The notes under the pieces are model-generated. The model saw only the letters and a program-made list of their open reading frames with translations, did no database searches and had not been told where the DNA came from. Positions 15,165 through 23,788 of a stretch of DNA of 42,435 bases are shown piece after piece. Positions within the stretch are counted from its first letter, which is position 1, and each line of letters opens with the position of its first letter. Source of the stretch: Streptomyces cucumeris (GTDB lineage: Bacteria > Actinomycetota > Actinomycetes > Streptomycetales > Streptomycetaceae); assembly GCF_024295805.1 (NCBI RefSeq), contig NZ_JANCLX010000050.1, positions 1 through 42,435 of the forward strand, read 5' to 3'. The position numbers and the translations under genes were made by a program.

Positions 15165-16637
15165 TTGACTGCCCCCTCCGTCGCCCCGGTCACAGTGCGA
15201 TTCCCGCACCGGTCCCGCCGCGGCATCCTCCTCGGCCTCTCCCTGCCCCAACTCGTCCTCGTCTCCTGCACACTGGCGCTGCTGCTGATGACGGTGATCT
15301 CCACCGGGCTGCTCGGTGCCGTCGCCCTGGCACCGCTGTGGGTGGCATCCGGTGCACTCATCGCGATTCGCCGGCACGGCCGTTCCCTCATCGACTGGGC
15401 ACCGATCGTCACCCGGTACGCGCACCGCCGCCGTACGGGCCAGACTCACTGGCTGGCCCGGCCCTTGACCCGGCCCCGGCAGGACGGGGTCCTTCATCTG
15501 CCCGGCACCGTCGCTTCCCTGAAGGTGGTCACTCCCGGTGACTCCGCCAACGACGCCTCCGCGGTCCACGATCCGCATCAGCAGACCCTGACGGCCATCG
15601 CCCGGGTTTCCAGCAGAGCGTTCGCGCTGCTGGAAACCACGACCCAGAACCACAACGTCGCCGGGTGGGGGCGGGCCCTGGCCGGCATCGCCCGTACCGG
15701 ACACGTTGCCACCGTGCAGGTCCTGGAGCGCACCGTCCCCGACACCCGCGACACCCTCGCCCGGCACTGGAGCCAGCAGGGGCACCCCGAGACGCCGGTG
15801 GCCGGACAGGTCTACAGCGAGCTGGTCGCCTCCGCCGGACCGGCCGCCGCCCCGCACGAGGCGTACCTGGCGATATCCCTTGATCTCAGGGCGGCCAAGC
15901 GCCTCATCAGCCAGGCCGGGGGCGGTCTGCCCGGTGCCTTCACCGTGCTGGAGCAGACCACCAGCTCAATCGCGCAGGCCGCGCGCAGCGCGGGATTGAT
16001 GGTGACCGGCTGGCTCTCGGCGCGCGAGATCGCGGCCGTCATCCGCACAGCCTACGACCCCAAGGCGCTGTCCGGCCTGCAGCAGTGGTCGCAGTCCGGG
16101 CAGGCCGAGGCCGACCCGGCCGCTGCCGGGCCGGTGGTCCAGGTCGAGGAGTACGACCGGCTCGCCACCGACTCCGCACGGCACGCCACCTACTGGGTCG
16201 AGGACTGGCCGCGCACCGAAACGAGCGCGGGTTTCCTGCACGGTTTGATGTTCACCGCCGGGGTCCGCCGCACCCTGTCCCTCATATACGCCCCCCAGGG
16301 GCTTGAGTCCGCGATGCGCGACGTGCAGCGCAAGAAGGCGGCGATCATCGCCGACGCGAACGAGCGGTCGCGGCGCGGGCAGGTGGACTCCGAGGCCGAC
16401 AGCGTCGAGTACGCGGACGTGAAGACCCGCGAGCGCCAGCTGCTCGCAGGGCATGCCGACGTCGCCCTGACTGGACTGCTCACCGTGTCCGCCGAGACCG
16501 ACGCGCTCCTCGACGCCGCCTGCGCGCAGATCGAGACCGCCGCCGTCACCGCCCAGGTCGACCTGCGGCGCCTGAACTTCCAGCAGCCCGACGCTTTCGC
16601 GCTCGGCGCCCTCCCGTTGGCCCGTACTGCCCTGTAA
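15165..16637 (+). CDS. SCO6880-family conjugation protein
   Basis: A 490-residue protein. The N-terminus has VRFPHRSRRG and two membrane helices (about 22-42 and 46-68), then a large soluble region with RHGRSLIDWAPIV, ARVSSRAFALLETT and SAREIAAVIRTAYDPKAL, the last like the accessory domain that precedes the ATPase core in VirB4 proteins. It has no Walker motif of its own, and a separate VirB4-type ATPase follows at 17319. I think the pair represents a split VirB3/VirB4 function. The TTG at 15165 was chosen because AGGA precedes it by 9 bases and the family's conserved N-terminus begins here. An open frame extends back to 14961, but its residues look non-coding. Confidence 0.75.
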   Translation: MTAPSVAPVTVRFPHRSRRGILLGLSLPQLVLVSCTLALLLMTVISTGLLGAVALAPLWVASGALIAIRRHGRSLIDWAPIVTRYAHRRRTGQTHWLARPLTRPRQDGVLHLPGTVASLKVVTPGDSANDASAVHDPHQQTLTAIARVSSRAFALLETTTQNHNVAGWGRALAGIARTGHVATVQVLERTVPDTRDTLARHWSQQGHPETPVAGQVYSELVASAGPAAAPHEAYLAISLDLRAAKRLISQAGGGLPGAFTVLEQTTSSIAQAARSAGLMVTGWLSAREIAAVIRTAYDPKALSGLQQWSQSGQAEADPAAAGPVVQVEEYDRLATDSARHATYWVEDWPRTETSAGFLHGLMFTAGVRRTLSLIYAPQGLESAMRDVQRKKAAIIADANERSRRGQVDSEADSVEYADVKTRERQLLAGHADVALTGLLTVSAETDALLDAACAQIETAAVTAQVDLRRLNFQQPDAFALGALPLARTAL

Positions 16638-16662
16638 CCCCCGCACCGGCCACCCGCCGACG

Positions 16663-16681
16663 TCCTGCCGCCGTGGCAGGA
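16663..16681 (+). other. short hairpin touching the next ribosome-binding site
   Basis: TCCTGCC (16663-16669) and GGCAGGA (16675-16681) form a 7-bp stem with loop GCCGT. Its right arm runs into the AAGGAA ribosome-binding site of the gene at 16697, so it might modulate translation as well as transcription. Confidence 0.35.
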
Positions 16682-16696
16682 AGGAACCTCTCCCCG

Positions 16697-17167
16697 TTGA
16701 CCTCTGACATCCCCGTCGGCGACGCGCACCCGTACCTGCGGGCCGCCAGCGCCGGCATCCGCCACCACTCCCGCACCCTCGCCCCGCGCGATGAGCACCC
16801 GGCCTCGGCCACCGACCGCGTGCATCTCGACGTGCTGCACGCCCACCTCACCGCACTGCACCAGCTGCTCGACCAGGTAGCGGAGACCACCCGGCCCCCG
16901 CATCCCGCCGCCGGCCGACAGCTCGCCACCGCTCACACCCGGCTGTGGCAGGCCGCCGCGGCCATCCACAACGCCTTCCACCTTCTGCCCGCGAGGGACG
17001 TGACCGCGTCGGGCACTGAATGCCGCCCCGAGCGCCTCCCTGAAGGCCCGCCCGTCCTGACCATCTGCCAGCGCCACCTCGCCGCCGGCCACGTGGTACG
17101 CCGCAAGACCACCCCGGCTGACCTCAACACCCCGGCGCCCGGCCACACCACCACCTGCGCCCAGTAG
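16697..17167 (+). CDS. DUF6238-type hypothetical protein
   Basis: A 156-residue protein with the pattern GDAHPYLRAASAGIRHH, DRVHLDVLHAHLTALHQLLD and LWQAAAAIHNAFHLLPARD, which I recognise as the DUF6238 family of Streptomyces mobile elements. It is His-rich and helical to about residue 105, then has a short tail with two cysteines (one in ICQRHLAAGH). Function unknown; it lies between SCO6880-type and VirB4-type genes in such loci. The TTG at 16697 has AAGGAA upstream. Confidence 0.65.
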   Translation: MTSDIPVGDAHPYLRAASAGIRHHSRTLAPRDEHPASATDRVHLDVLHAHLTALHQLLDQVAETTRPPHPAAGRQLATAHTRLWQAAAAIHNAFHLLPARDVTASGTECRPERLPEGPPVLTICQRHLAAGHVVRRKTTPADLNTPAPGHTTTCAQ

Positions 17168-17187
17168 CTCCACCACAGAGAGGCTTC

Positions 17188-17271
17188 ATGCGCAAGCTCA
17201 AGCGCTCCACCTCCACCGCCGCCCTCACCGGCACCGCCGCCCTGGCCACCGCCACGCCCCTGCGTGTCTGA
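17188..17271 (+). CDS. 27-residue signal-peptide-like remnant
   Basis: The ATG at 17188 follows AGAGG and encodes MRKLKRSTSTAALTGTAALA and seven more residues before TGA: a basic start and a hydrophobic Ala/Thr core, like a truncated export signal. In the next frame coding-like sequence (DLQWRALNSVT) continues to a TGA at 17304-17306, so this may be a small secreted protein broken by an indel. The region to the VirB4 start at 17319 holds nothing else. Confidence 0.3.
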   Translation: MRKLKRSTSTAALTGTAALATATPLRV

Positions 17272-17318
17272 CCTGCAATGGCGCGCCTTGAATTCCGTCA
17301 CGTGAAAGCCACCCCGTC

Positions 17319-18833
17319 ATGAGCCACCGGCCCGCGCGCCGCGCCCACCGAGCCAGCGCCAGCCCCCTGTTCACCCCGCACGGCACCGACCGCGCCTCCC
17401 GCAAAGTTGCCCGCCGCCAACTCGCCGGCGCCGCCGCGAAGGCCCGTACCGAAGCAGCCGCCCACACCAGCGGCGCCGGCGTCGAGGAATACGAGATGCC
17501 GGCGCCGCTCTACCCGTCCACAGGACGGCCTGGCCCCGCCTCCTCACGCAACAACAAGATCAAGCTGCCCGCGCACCGCATGACCACCGCCACCGCTTCC
17601 GGGGCGTACCCGTTCCTTGCCGAGGGCGGACTCGGCGCCGAGGGCATCTACATAGGCCGTGACGTCCACGCCGAAGCATCGTTCGTCTTCGACCCGTTCG
17701 CGTTGTACGGCCGCGTCGAGGGATTCACGAACCCCAACCTCCTGCTCGCCGGCGTGATCGGCCAGGGCAAGAGCGCCCTCGCCAAGTCCTTCGCCCTGCG
17801 TTCGGTCGCCTTCGGATACCGGGTGTACGTCCCGTGTGATCCCAAGGGCGAGTGGACGCCGGTCGCGGAAGCCCTCGGCGGCCGGTCCGTCGCCCTCGGT
17901 CCCGGACTGCCGGGACGCCTGAACCCCCTGGACGCGGCCCCACGCCCGCAGAGCGTGTCCGAGGCCGACTGGGTCGGTGAGATCCGCAAGAGACGCCTTC
18001 TCCTGCTCGGCTCCCTGGCCCGCACCGTCCTGGGCCGGGACCTGATGCCCATGGAGCACACCGCCCTGGACGTCGCCCTCGACGCGGTCGTCACCCGCGC
18101 CGCCGCCACCGGCCGCACCCCGCTCCTGGGCGACGTCGCCACCAACCTCAACAACCCACTGGCACTCGACGAGGCCGCCGGGATGATGTCGGGCCAACTC
18201 GGCGAAGCAGCCCGCGACCTGGCTCACGCCATGCGGCGCCTGGTCCATGGCGACTTGGCGGGCATGTTCGATGCCCCCTCCACCGTGAGCTTCGACCCGA
18301 CCGCGCCGATGCTCACCATCGATCTGTCCCGCCTCGGCGGCAGCGGGGACGACACCGCGCTCGTCCTCGCGATGACCTGCGCCTCTGCCTGGATGGAATC
18401 CGCCCTCTCTGACCCCAGTGGCGGCCGGCGCTGGATCGTGTACGACGAGGCGTGGAGGCTGATGCGACACGTCGGCCTGCTCCAACGAATGCAGGCCCAG
18501 TGGAAGCTCTCCCGCGGCCTCGGCATCGCCAACCTCATGGTGATCCACCGGCTCAGCGATCTGCTCACCGCCGGCGACGCCGGATCACAAGGCCGGGCAC
18601 TGGCGGAGGGACTCCTCGCCGACTGCAGCACCCGGATCATCTACCGCCAGGAGACCGACCAACTCCACGCCGCAGCCTCCCTGCTCGGCCTGTCCTCTGT
18701 CGAGATGGACGCCATCGCCCACCTCAACCGGGGGCGCGGATTGTGGAAAGTCGCAGGTCGGAGCTTCATCGTCCAACACGTGCTGCACAGCCATGAACTG
18801 GCACTCTTCGACACCGACGCCCGAATGCATTGA
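17319..18833 (+). CDS. virB4: VirB4-type conjugation ATPase
   Basis: A 504-residue P-loop ATPase with Walker A GVIGQGKSALAKS (Lys151) and Walker B WIVYDEAWRL (Asp376, Glu377), plus the VirB4/TraE motifs YVPCDPKGEWTPVAEAL and LMVIHRLSDLL. It lacks the long N-terminal VirB4 domain, which fits a division of labour with the SCO6880-type protein just upstream. It would power assembly of the conjugation channel at the membrane. The ATG at 17319 overlaps the TGA of a 6-codon frame (ATGA). The symbol is by role only. Confidence 0.9.
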   Translation: MSHRPARRAHRASASPLFTPHGTDRASRKVARRQLAGAAAKARTEAAAHTSGAGVEEYEMPAPLYPSTGRPGPASSRNNKIKLPAHRMTTATASGAYPFLAEGGLGAEGIYIGRDVHAEASFVFDPFALYGRVEGFTNPNLLLAGVIGQGKSALAKSFALRSVAFGYRVYVPCDPKGEWTPVAEALGGRSVALGPGLPGRLNPLDAAPRPQSVSEADWVGEIRKRRLLLLGSLARTVLGRDLMPMEHTALDVALDAVVTRAAATGRTPLLGDVATNLNNPLALDEAAGMMSGQLGEAARDLAHAMRRLVHGDLAGMFDAPSTVSFDPTAPMLTIDLSRLGGSGDDTALVLAMTCASAWMESALSDPSGGRRWIVYDEAWRLMRHVGLLQRMQAQWKLSRGLGIANLMVIHRLSDLLTAGDAGSQGRALAEGLLADCSTRIIYRQETDQLHAAASLLGLSSVEMDAIAHLNRGRGLWKVAGRSFIVQHVLHSHELALFDTDARMH

Positions 18834-19407
18834 GGAACAGCAACTCCGTGCCGCTCCTTCATCGCCCGCCCCACCACCGGTACGGGATACACGGGCATCA
18901 TCCACGTCCAACTCGACGGCGTGCCCAGCCACCACCTCCCCCTGCTCCTGGCCGCCTACCAGTACAAGTTCGGCCGCGACATTGAGGCCATGTCCCGGCG
19001 CCGCATCGACGACGTGGCCGTCGGCTGGGATGAGCTCGGCACCCACCTCCTGGACGACGCTCCGCCCGCCCTGGTGAACACGCTGACCGGCGGCGAGCGC
19101 TGGCCCAGCCCGACCCTCGACCACCTGGTCACCCCGGACGGGTCACGACCGCCAGCGAGCAGGACATGCAGTGGGGGTACGTCCTGCACACGGAGGGTGC
19201 GAGGTGATCAGCCTCCTGCACGAGGACATCGGCCCGGTCGTGAGCTGGTCCACCGACCCGCGCACCGCCTTCAACGACCACCCGGCGGCCTGGTCCTCCC
19301 TTGACGCCCCGCCCGCCACCTGCGCACCGCGCGGAAGTCGGCCTCAGAGCGCTCCCGCCGCAGCCCCGGCAAAGGCGGGCTCCTCGCGCCCCGCCGTCGG
19401 CCGCTAG
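18834..19407 (+). pseudogene. remnant of a conserved Streptomyces element protein with two frameshifts
   Basis: Coding-like sequence continues straight after the VirB4 stop in the same frame: IARPTTGTGYTGIIHVQLDG, LLLAAYQYKFGRDIEAMSRR and ALVNTLTGGERWPSPTLDHL. At about 19143 the reading passes to the next frame (TTASEQDMQWGYVLHTEG), and at about 19198 to the third (EVISLLHEDIGPVVSWSTDP), ending at 19407. Each change equals one missing base. No usable start codon precedes the first segment. Together the pieces make a protein of about 190 residues that I know as a conserved hypothetical of Streptomyces conjugative loci. Confidence 0.7.
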
Positions 19408-19434
19408 TTCCCCCTCGCCTTCCCGGAGCCTTCC

Positions 19435-20196
19435 CTGCCCTCGCACACCACGCCCCTGATCACCGTCGTCATCGCGAGCCGCCTGCGCGAAGACCGGCTG
19501 GACTACCTGACCGCCATGCACGCCAGCCTCACCCGGCAGTCCGTGCCGTGGGAGGCCGTGATCGCGCTCGACGGCGCGTCGCCCGACCGCCTCCCGGCCC
19601 CGCTCGCACAGGACCCCCGCGTTCGCACGCTGACTTTGCCCCGGCCGGTGGGCGCTGCCTGCGCCAGGAACCTGGCCCTCGGCCATGTACGCACCGAATA
19701 CACCAACTGGGCAGACGACGATGACCTGTTCCCCGACGACGCGATGGCCGTACGGCTGGAGATCCTGGAGTCGACCGGGGTCGGCTGGTGCGCGGGATGG
19801 AGCGAGGACCAGCACACCGACGGTTCGACCACCCTGTGGCGCTGCCCCACGCCGCCCGGCCGGCACGAGGCCGGTGACGTGTGGACGTACTGGAGGTCGC
19901 CGACGGACACCATCCCCATCGGGCCGACCACGATCCTCGCCCGCACCGACCTGGTGCGCGCCGCGCCGATGGGCGGCCTTGTCCAGGGCGAGGACTACTG
20001 CGCGGCCCTCGGCGTCACCGCTCTCGCCCCCGGGATTCTACTGCCGGTCCCCGTGTACAGGTACCGCAAGTGGAACGGGCAGATGACAGCCCAGGCCGGG
20101 TACGACCAGCTGGAGACAGCGGCCCGAGAGCACGCCTGGACGTACGGCCGCAGCCTGCGCGCCATCCTGCGCCGCGAGGACCTGGTCCATGGCTGA
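19435..20196 (+). CDS. family 2 glycosyltransferase
   Basis: A 253-residue GT-A glycosyltransferase: first strand LITVVIASRLREDRLDYL, VPWEAVIALDGAS, RVRTLTLPRPVGAACARNLA, the metal-binding acidic cluster WADDDDLFPDD (about 102-112), and an acceptor part with LVQGEDYCAALG. I place the start at CTG 19435, six bases after GGAG. The first ATG (19516) would delete the essential first beta strand, and no GTG or TTG fits. The sugar donor and target are unknown. A glycosyltransferase inside a conjugation operon might modify a surface protein or wall polymer. Its end overlaps the next gene by 8 bases. Confidence 0.8.
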   Translation: MPSHTTPLITVVIASRLREDRLDYLTAMHASLTRQSVPWEAVIALDGASPDRLPAPLAQDPRVRTLTLPRPVGAACARNLALGHVRTEYTNWADDDDLFPDDAMAVRLEILESTGVGWCAGWSEDQHTDGSTTLWRCPTPPGRHEAGDVWTYWRSPTDTIPIGPTTILARTDLVRAAPMGGLVQGEDYCAALGVTALAPGILLPVPVYRYRKWNGQMTAQAGYDQLETAAREHAWTYGRSLRAILRREDLVHG

Positions 20197-21169
20197 GGCG
20201 CAGATCATCCTGTCGCACAGCCGGGAGTCCGGCATCGTCGCCATCGCCTCGGGCGAACGGTACCCGTGGGCGAACACCGCCCTCGCGGAGAGCGGCTTCC
20301 GGCGGGACGACGACGGCGTCTGGCACCTACCTGCGGACGGTACGCAGAGCACCGTGGTCGACCTGGTCACGTGCGCGAAGCAGCACCGCACCAGCGTGCA
20401 CACGAGTAAACGCCGTTTCATCGGCGACACGGCCGGCGACCTCGCCCGCCTCCTGCCCGGCCGGTGGAACGCCTCGGTCGAGATCTACTCGCACCCCGCC
20501 TGGCAGGAAGACCTGGTCCCCTGGATTTGGGACAGCGGCGAACTCGGCCGTGGCCTCCAGAGCGAGCGCATCCCCTTCGCCGCCACCCTCACCGACGCTG
20601 TCCACGGCACCACAGGGCGGGCGGCCCAGGCACTCACCGACCGGTACCTCCCGGTCTACGAACAGGCCGTCCACGCCCGCCAGACAGCGGAAATCGCCGC
20701 TGCACTCGGGGACATCCGCTCCGAGCACGACACCTGGCAGGCGATGAAAGCCTCCGGCCGCTACAGCGACGCCACACCGCTGAGCGCCGCCGCTCTCGGC
20801 GCCGCCACCGAGATGTTCCTCGACCACTCCTGGCGTCGCTTCCTCACCGTCCTCGACCACGCCCCGACGCTGCTGGACCGATGCCGACCGGCAACCAGCT
20901 CGTGGCCCGACGACGCCGCAGCCCTCTCCCGCCTGGCCGACGCCGTGATCGATGCCGAGGCCCTGGTCGATGACATGGTCCACGGCGGCTCCGTGCCGGA
21001 GCAGGAGCGCCGGGCACGCGCGGGGTCGGCCATCGAGACCTGGCTCGCCGAAGGTGAAACGTTCTTGCGTCAGGCCCGCATCAGCGCACCCCACCGCCGC
21101 CCAGCCCTGCCCGTCACCGCGCCAGCCCTGCCCCTCGCCGCAGTCCGGCCCGCGCTCCACGGCCCGTGA
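20189..21169 (+). CDS. conserved hypothetical protein of conjugative loci
   Basis: A 326-residue protein. The N-terminal 90 residues form an alpha/beta module (IILSHSRESGIVAIASGER, GFRRDDDGVWHLP, HTSKRRFIGDTAGDLA). The rest is mainly helical (YLPVYEQAVHARQTAEIAAAL, FLDHSWRRFLTVLDHAPTLL). I recognise it as a recurrent Streptomyces element protein without known function. The DGVWHLP segment resembles the recurring YRLS/GYxV module seen in the proteins at 21207, 25661, 26383 and 38695. The ATG at 20189 lies within the last codons of the glycosyltransferase gene, so translation is coupled. Confidence 0.65.
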   Translation: MAEAQIILSHSRESGIVAIASGERYPWANTALAESGFRRDDDGVWHLPADGTQSTVVDLVTCAKQHRTSVHTSKRRFIGDTAGDLARLLPGRWNASVEIYSHPAWQEDLVPWIWDSGELGRGLQSERIPFAATLTDAVHGTTGRAAQALTDRYLPVYEQAVHARQTAEIAAALGDIRSEHDTWQAMKASGRYSDATPLSAAALGAATEMFLDHSWRRFLTVLDHAPTLLDRCRPATSSWPDDAAALSRLADAVIDAEALVDDMVHGGSVPEQERRARAGSAIETWLAEGETFLRQARISAPHRRPALPVTAPALPLAAVRPALHGP

Positions 21170-21206
21170 CCCTTCCGCTCCACGCCCCGAGGAGAACCCC
21201 GCTCCC

Positions 21207-21665
21207 TTGCCGCCCGGCACCCACTTCGCCTTCGGCGACCACGAGGAACACGGCTTCGTGGCCTCCTTCACCGCCTCCCTGCCCGCCCATCTCGCCCATT
21301 GGTACCTGGAGCGCGAGCAGTTCGAGCCCGTTCCCGCAGAGCCCGGCCTGTACCGGCTCAGCGAGCCCGAGCGCGACGGAGTCCGCCGCACCCGCCAGGC
21401 GGTCCACGACCTGCGCCGCCACGGCTACACCGTGCAGGCCGACATCCGCCTCGACCCGTCTCTCTCGGCAGGCCCGCCACGCCCCGCCCGGCCCAACGGA
21501 CTCCAGGAGCGCCGCAGTCGTCTCGCCCAGGCCGCCACCGGCCGTACGACGCTGCGCTCTGCACCGCCCAGCACCTCCCCGCCAGCCGCCCGGCCGATCC
21601 CTCCGAAGCCCACCTACGCTCCGACCGTCCACCTGACGGCCACAGCCGGCGGGCGATCCCGATGA
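21207..21665 (+). CDS. hypothetical protein with GYTV module
   Basis: A 152-residue protein. The folded part (1-95) contains FGDHEEHGFVASFTASLP, then LYRLSEPERDGVRRTRQAVH and LRRHGYTVQADIRLDP. This last stretch is a module shared with several neighbours (YRL, acidic stretch, LRAxGYxVxxD). The tail is Pro/Ala-rich. The TTG at 21207 has GGAG 11 bases upstream. The stop overlaps the next start (ATGA). Function unknown. Confidence 0.6.
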   Translation: MPPGTHFAFGDHEEHGFVASFTASLPAHLAHWYLEREQFEPVPAEPGLYRLSEPERDGVRRTRQAVHDLRRHGYTVQADIRLDPSLSAGPPRPARPNGLQERRSRLAQAATGRTTLRSAPPSTSPPAARPIPPKPTYAPTVHLTATAGGRSR

Positions 21666-23089
21666 CAGTCCTGAACGGTCCGGCTCCCGACAGCCCCGCG
21701 CAGGCGATCCCCGAACTGGCCAACACAGCAGAGAACTTCCGCTTGAGAATGGCGGTCATTGATTGCGAGGCGGAAGCCGCGTTCGACGCGACCCGCGACC
21801 GCCATGGCCGTACCGTCCACGCGGGCGCCGCGACAGCCGCACGAGCCCACCGCGACACGGCGGCGGTCGAGGCGTACTCCACCCACCTCGCCCCGCACGC
21901 CGAGGCTCTCCTCGATACCGCCCGCCTCGCACTCGACGAACTGCCCCCAGCCCGGCACCTACCTGGGTGGCGGGCCGTCCTGGACGGCCTTGCTGCCTCC
22001 GCTGCCGAGATCGGCCGGGCCCTCGACCGACCTGCGGCCCCCGGCTCCCGGGACGAACGCACCCAGCACGCCGCCCTGTGGCCGCACCTCACCGCGTGGG
22101 CGGACCACGGCTCCATCGCCAACAACCTCGCCGACCAGCGCGACGGCCAGCACCACAAGGCTCCGCTGACCGACGAGGAACAGCAGATATGGACCGAGAG
22201 GGCCCAGGCCGCGCAGCGGCGCGGCGAGCTGGAGCTGACCGAGTCGTGGTACGCAGCCGACGGGCAGCCGATCACCCTCGCTCACCTGGTCGAAGGCGAC
22301 GACTCCACGGTGGTCGCGCTGCGCGGCGATCCGGGGGTACCGGGCTGGCAGGCGATCGGGCACTACGCCCACGAGCTGGAGGCGGGGAAGGTCCTGCCCG
22401 CTCCGGTCCCGCCCGGCGTGCTGCACGCGGACGTCTCCCGGTTCAACCACCCAGCACCAGCACCGGAATTGTCCTTGCAGGACCTCATCCGCGACGTCGT
22501 CGAAGGCCACAGTGCCGGTGACGCATCGACTGCTCTCCTCGCCGCCGTCCAACGAGGCTACAACGCCGGCCCCATGGTCCGCCTGCAGGAACTCCTGCAG
22601 ACAAGCGGCCAGTTCGCCAGTGCCCTGGAGACCGTGCAGAGCCGTCAGATCGCCGCCCGCCTCTCAGCGCTGAGCCGGCAGATCGAGTTCCTCACCCGCG
22701 AGGTCGAAGAAGCGGCCGAGGATCTGGGCGCGACCGTCGCCGTCCTGCCCCCGCACCGCACCCCCGTGCTGCACGCCCGCCCGCGCCCGGCCGTGGACAC
22801 CACACCACCCGCGCCACCACCCCGCGCCACACGACCGCCCGCCACCGATAGACCGCCGAGAAAGCTCCCGTTGCCCCCGACCGCACTCCCGGTCCCAGCA
22901 CCGCGCATCACCTACGACGCGGTGCTGGGCAGCCCGTACGTCGCCCGCCTTCTCGGCGACACCCTCACCCGGCCGCGTTCCCAACAGCATGGTGACCGGG
23001 GCACGCGCCCCCGCGCGGTGGGGCGGAAATGCGTCAGCTCTGCACTCGGATGGCGCCACGGGTCAGCCAGTACGGCGCAAGTACGGTGA
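21662..23089 (+). CDS. large helical hypothetical protein
   Basis: A 475-residue protein, largely helical and Ala-rich to about residue 370, with a predicted coiled-coil stretch around 330-365 (SRQIAARLSALSRQIEFLTREV form), then a Pro/Arg-rich tail. The middle (about 195-250) has WYAADGQPITLAHLVEGDDS and VPGWQAIGHYAHELEAG. No family known to me. The last 56 bases overlap a convergent small gene on the other strand, and the final 30 codons look less protein-like, so the true end may have been extended by mutation. Confidence 0.6.
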   Translation: MTVLNGPAPDSPAQAIPELANTAENFRLRMAVIDCEAEAAFDATRDRHGRTVHAGAATAARAHRDTAAVEAYSTHLAPHAEALLDTARLALDELPPARHLPGWRAVLDGLAASAAEIGRALDRPAAPGSRDERTQHAALWPHLTAWADHGSIANNLADQRDGQHHKAPLTDEEQQIWTERAQAAQRRGELELTESWYAADGQPITLAHLVEGDDSTVVALRGDPGVPGWQAIGHYAHELEAGKVLPAPVPPGVLHADVSRFNHPAPAPELSLQDLIRDVVEGHSAGDASTALLAAVQRGYNAGPMVRLQELLQTSGQFASALETVQSRQIAARLSALSRQIEFLTREVEEAAEDLGATVAVLPPHRTPVLHARPRPAVDTTPPAPPPRATRPPATDRPPRKLPLPPTALPVPAPRITYDAVLGSPYVARLLGDTLTRPRSQQHGDRGTRPRAVGRKCVSSALGWRHGSASTAQVR

Positions 23090-23189
23090 GCCCTGCGAGA
23101 AGCACGGAGAGCGCCGCCGAAGGCATCCGGGGGGCTGCGATGGCGAGCACGATCACGACCACGAGGACTCCGAACACGTGCCCGCTCAT
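23034..23189 (-). CDS. 51-residue two-helix membrane protein
   Basis: ATG 23189 to TGA 23036-23034 encodes MSGHVFGVLVVVIVLAIAA followed by a short PRMPSA turn, a second helix ALSVLLAGLTVLAPYWL and the tail TRGAIRVQS. The two hydrophobic helices, G/C-ending codons and basic end look genuine. It is the only minus-strand gene among the plus-strand conjugation genes. Small membrane proteins of this shape (Spd type) are common in Streptomyces plasmid spread loci, but I cannot assign it. The ribosome-binding site is poor (GGGG directly before the ATG). Confidence 0.6.
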   Translation of the reverse strand: MSGHVFGVLVVVIVLAIAAPRMPSAALSVLLAGLTVLAPYWLTRGAIRVQS

Positions 23190-23502
23190 ACCCCGTGCGC
23201 GCGGGCGAGGTAACGCAGCGATTTGCAGATCTACCGTCAGACATGACTGGGCCCCATTCGGTTACAAACAGGACTTTCGGGCGGAACCCGGATATTGGGC
23301 GCCCTTCGTTTGAAAGCCATTCCATCGGCGCCATCGGTAAACACAAACCCGCGACCAGGCAGCAGCCCCCCTGCCTGCGCGCCAACGCCGTTTCACCTAC
23401 GAAAGCGCGGCACCAAAGTGGTTCCGCCGAGTAGGGCCGCAGGGCATCGGCGGCAAATTCCGTCGGAGTGAAACGGTCTCGATCTCATAACGAGACGATC
23501 TT
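23190..23502. other. AT-richer intergenic region with inverted repeat
   Basis: A 313-base stretch, clearly less GC-rich than its surroundings, lies between the divergent small membrane-protein genes. GTCTCG at 23476-23481 and CGAGAC at 23491-23496 form a 6-bp inverted repeat around CTCATAA just before the GTG at 23503. It is a candidate operator or promoter region for both neighbours. No gene is supported in it. Confidence 0.4.
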
Positions 23503-23742
23503 GTGGGCGAAATCCGGGGCGCGCAGAGGCTGATCCTCTCGATCGGCGTCGGGCAGTCCGCCGGTACCGCCCTGGCCGGATGCCTCGCCGAGCAGCCTCT
23601 CGCCACCGCGGCATTCCCGGCCGGCGGTGCGGCCTTCGCCCTGACCGTGCTTCTCGCCGCGCGCCGACAGCTACGCCCTGCCGAACAGTGGCGGCGCAGC
23701 CGTCACCGCCGCACGCTCCGAGGCTGGCACAAGACGTCCTGA
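23503..23742 (+). CDS. small membrane protein
   Basis: A 79-residue protein starting at GTG 23503. Hydrophobic stretches at about 9-28 (RLILSIGVGQSAGTALAG) and 34-52 (TAAFPAGGAAFALTVLLA) are followed by a strongly basic tail (RHRRTLRGWHK). Third codon positions are mostly G or C. The ribosome-binding site is weak. Function unknown; it may be of the small spread-protein type. Confidence 0.45.
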   Translation: MGEIRGAQRLILSIGVGQSAGTALAGCLAEQPLATAAFPAGGAAFALTVLLAARRQLRPAEQWRRSRHRRTLRGWHKTS

Positions 23743-23788
23743 TCAGGGCGCACCCCCACCTTCCACACTCTTTTTAGGAGATCGAATT

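Noticed and set aside
17188..17318. Small prepilin gene before VirB4
   Set aside because: Only 27 codons with a signal-like start and no pilin motif; kept as a remnant, not as a pilin.
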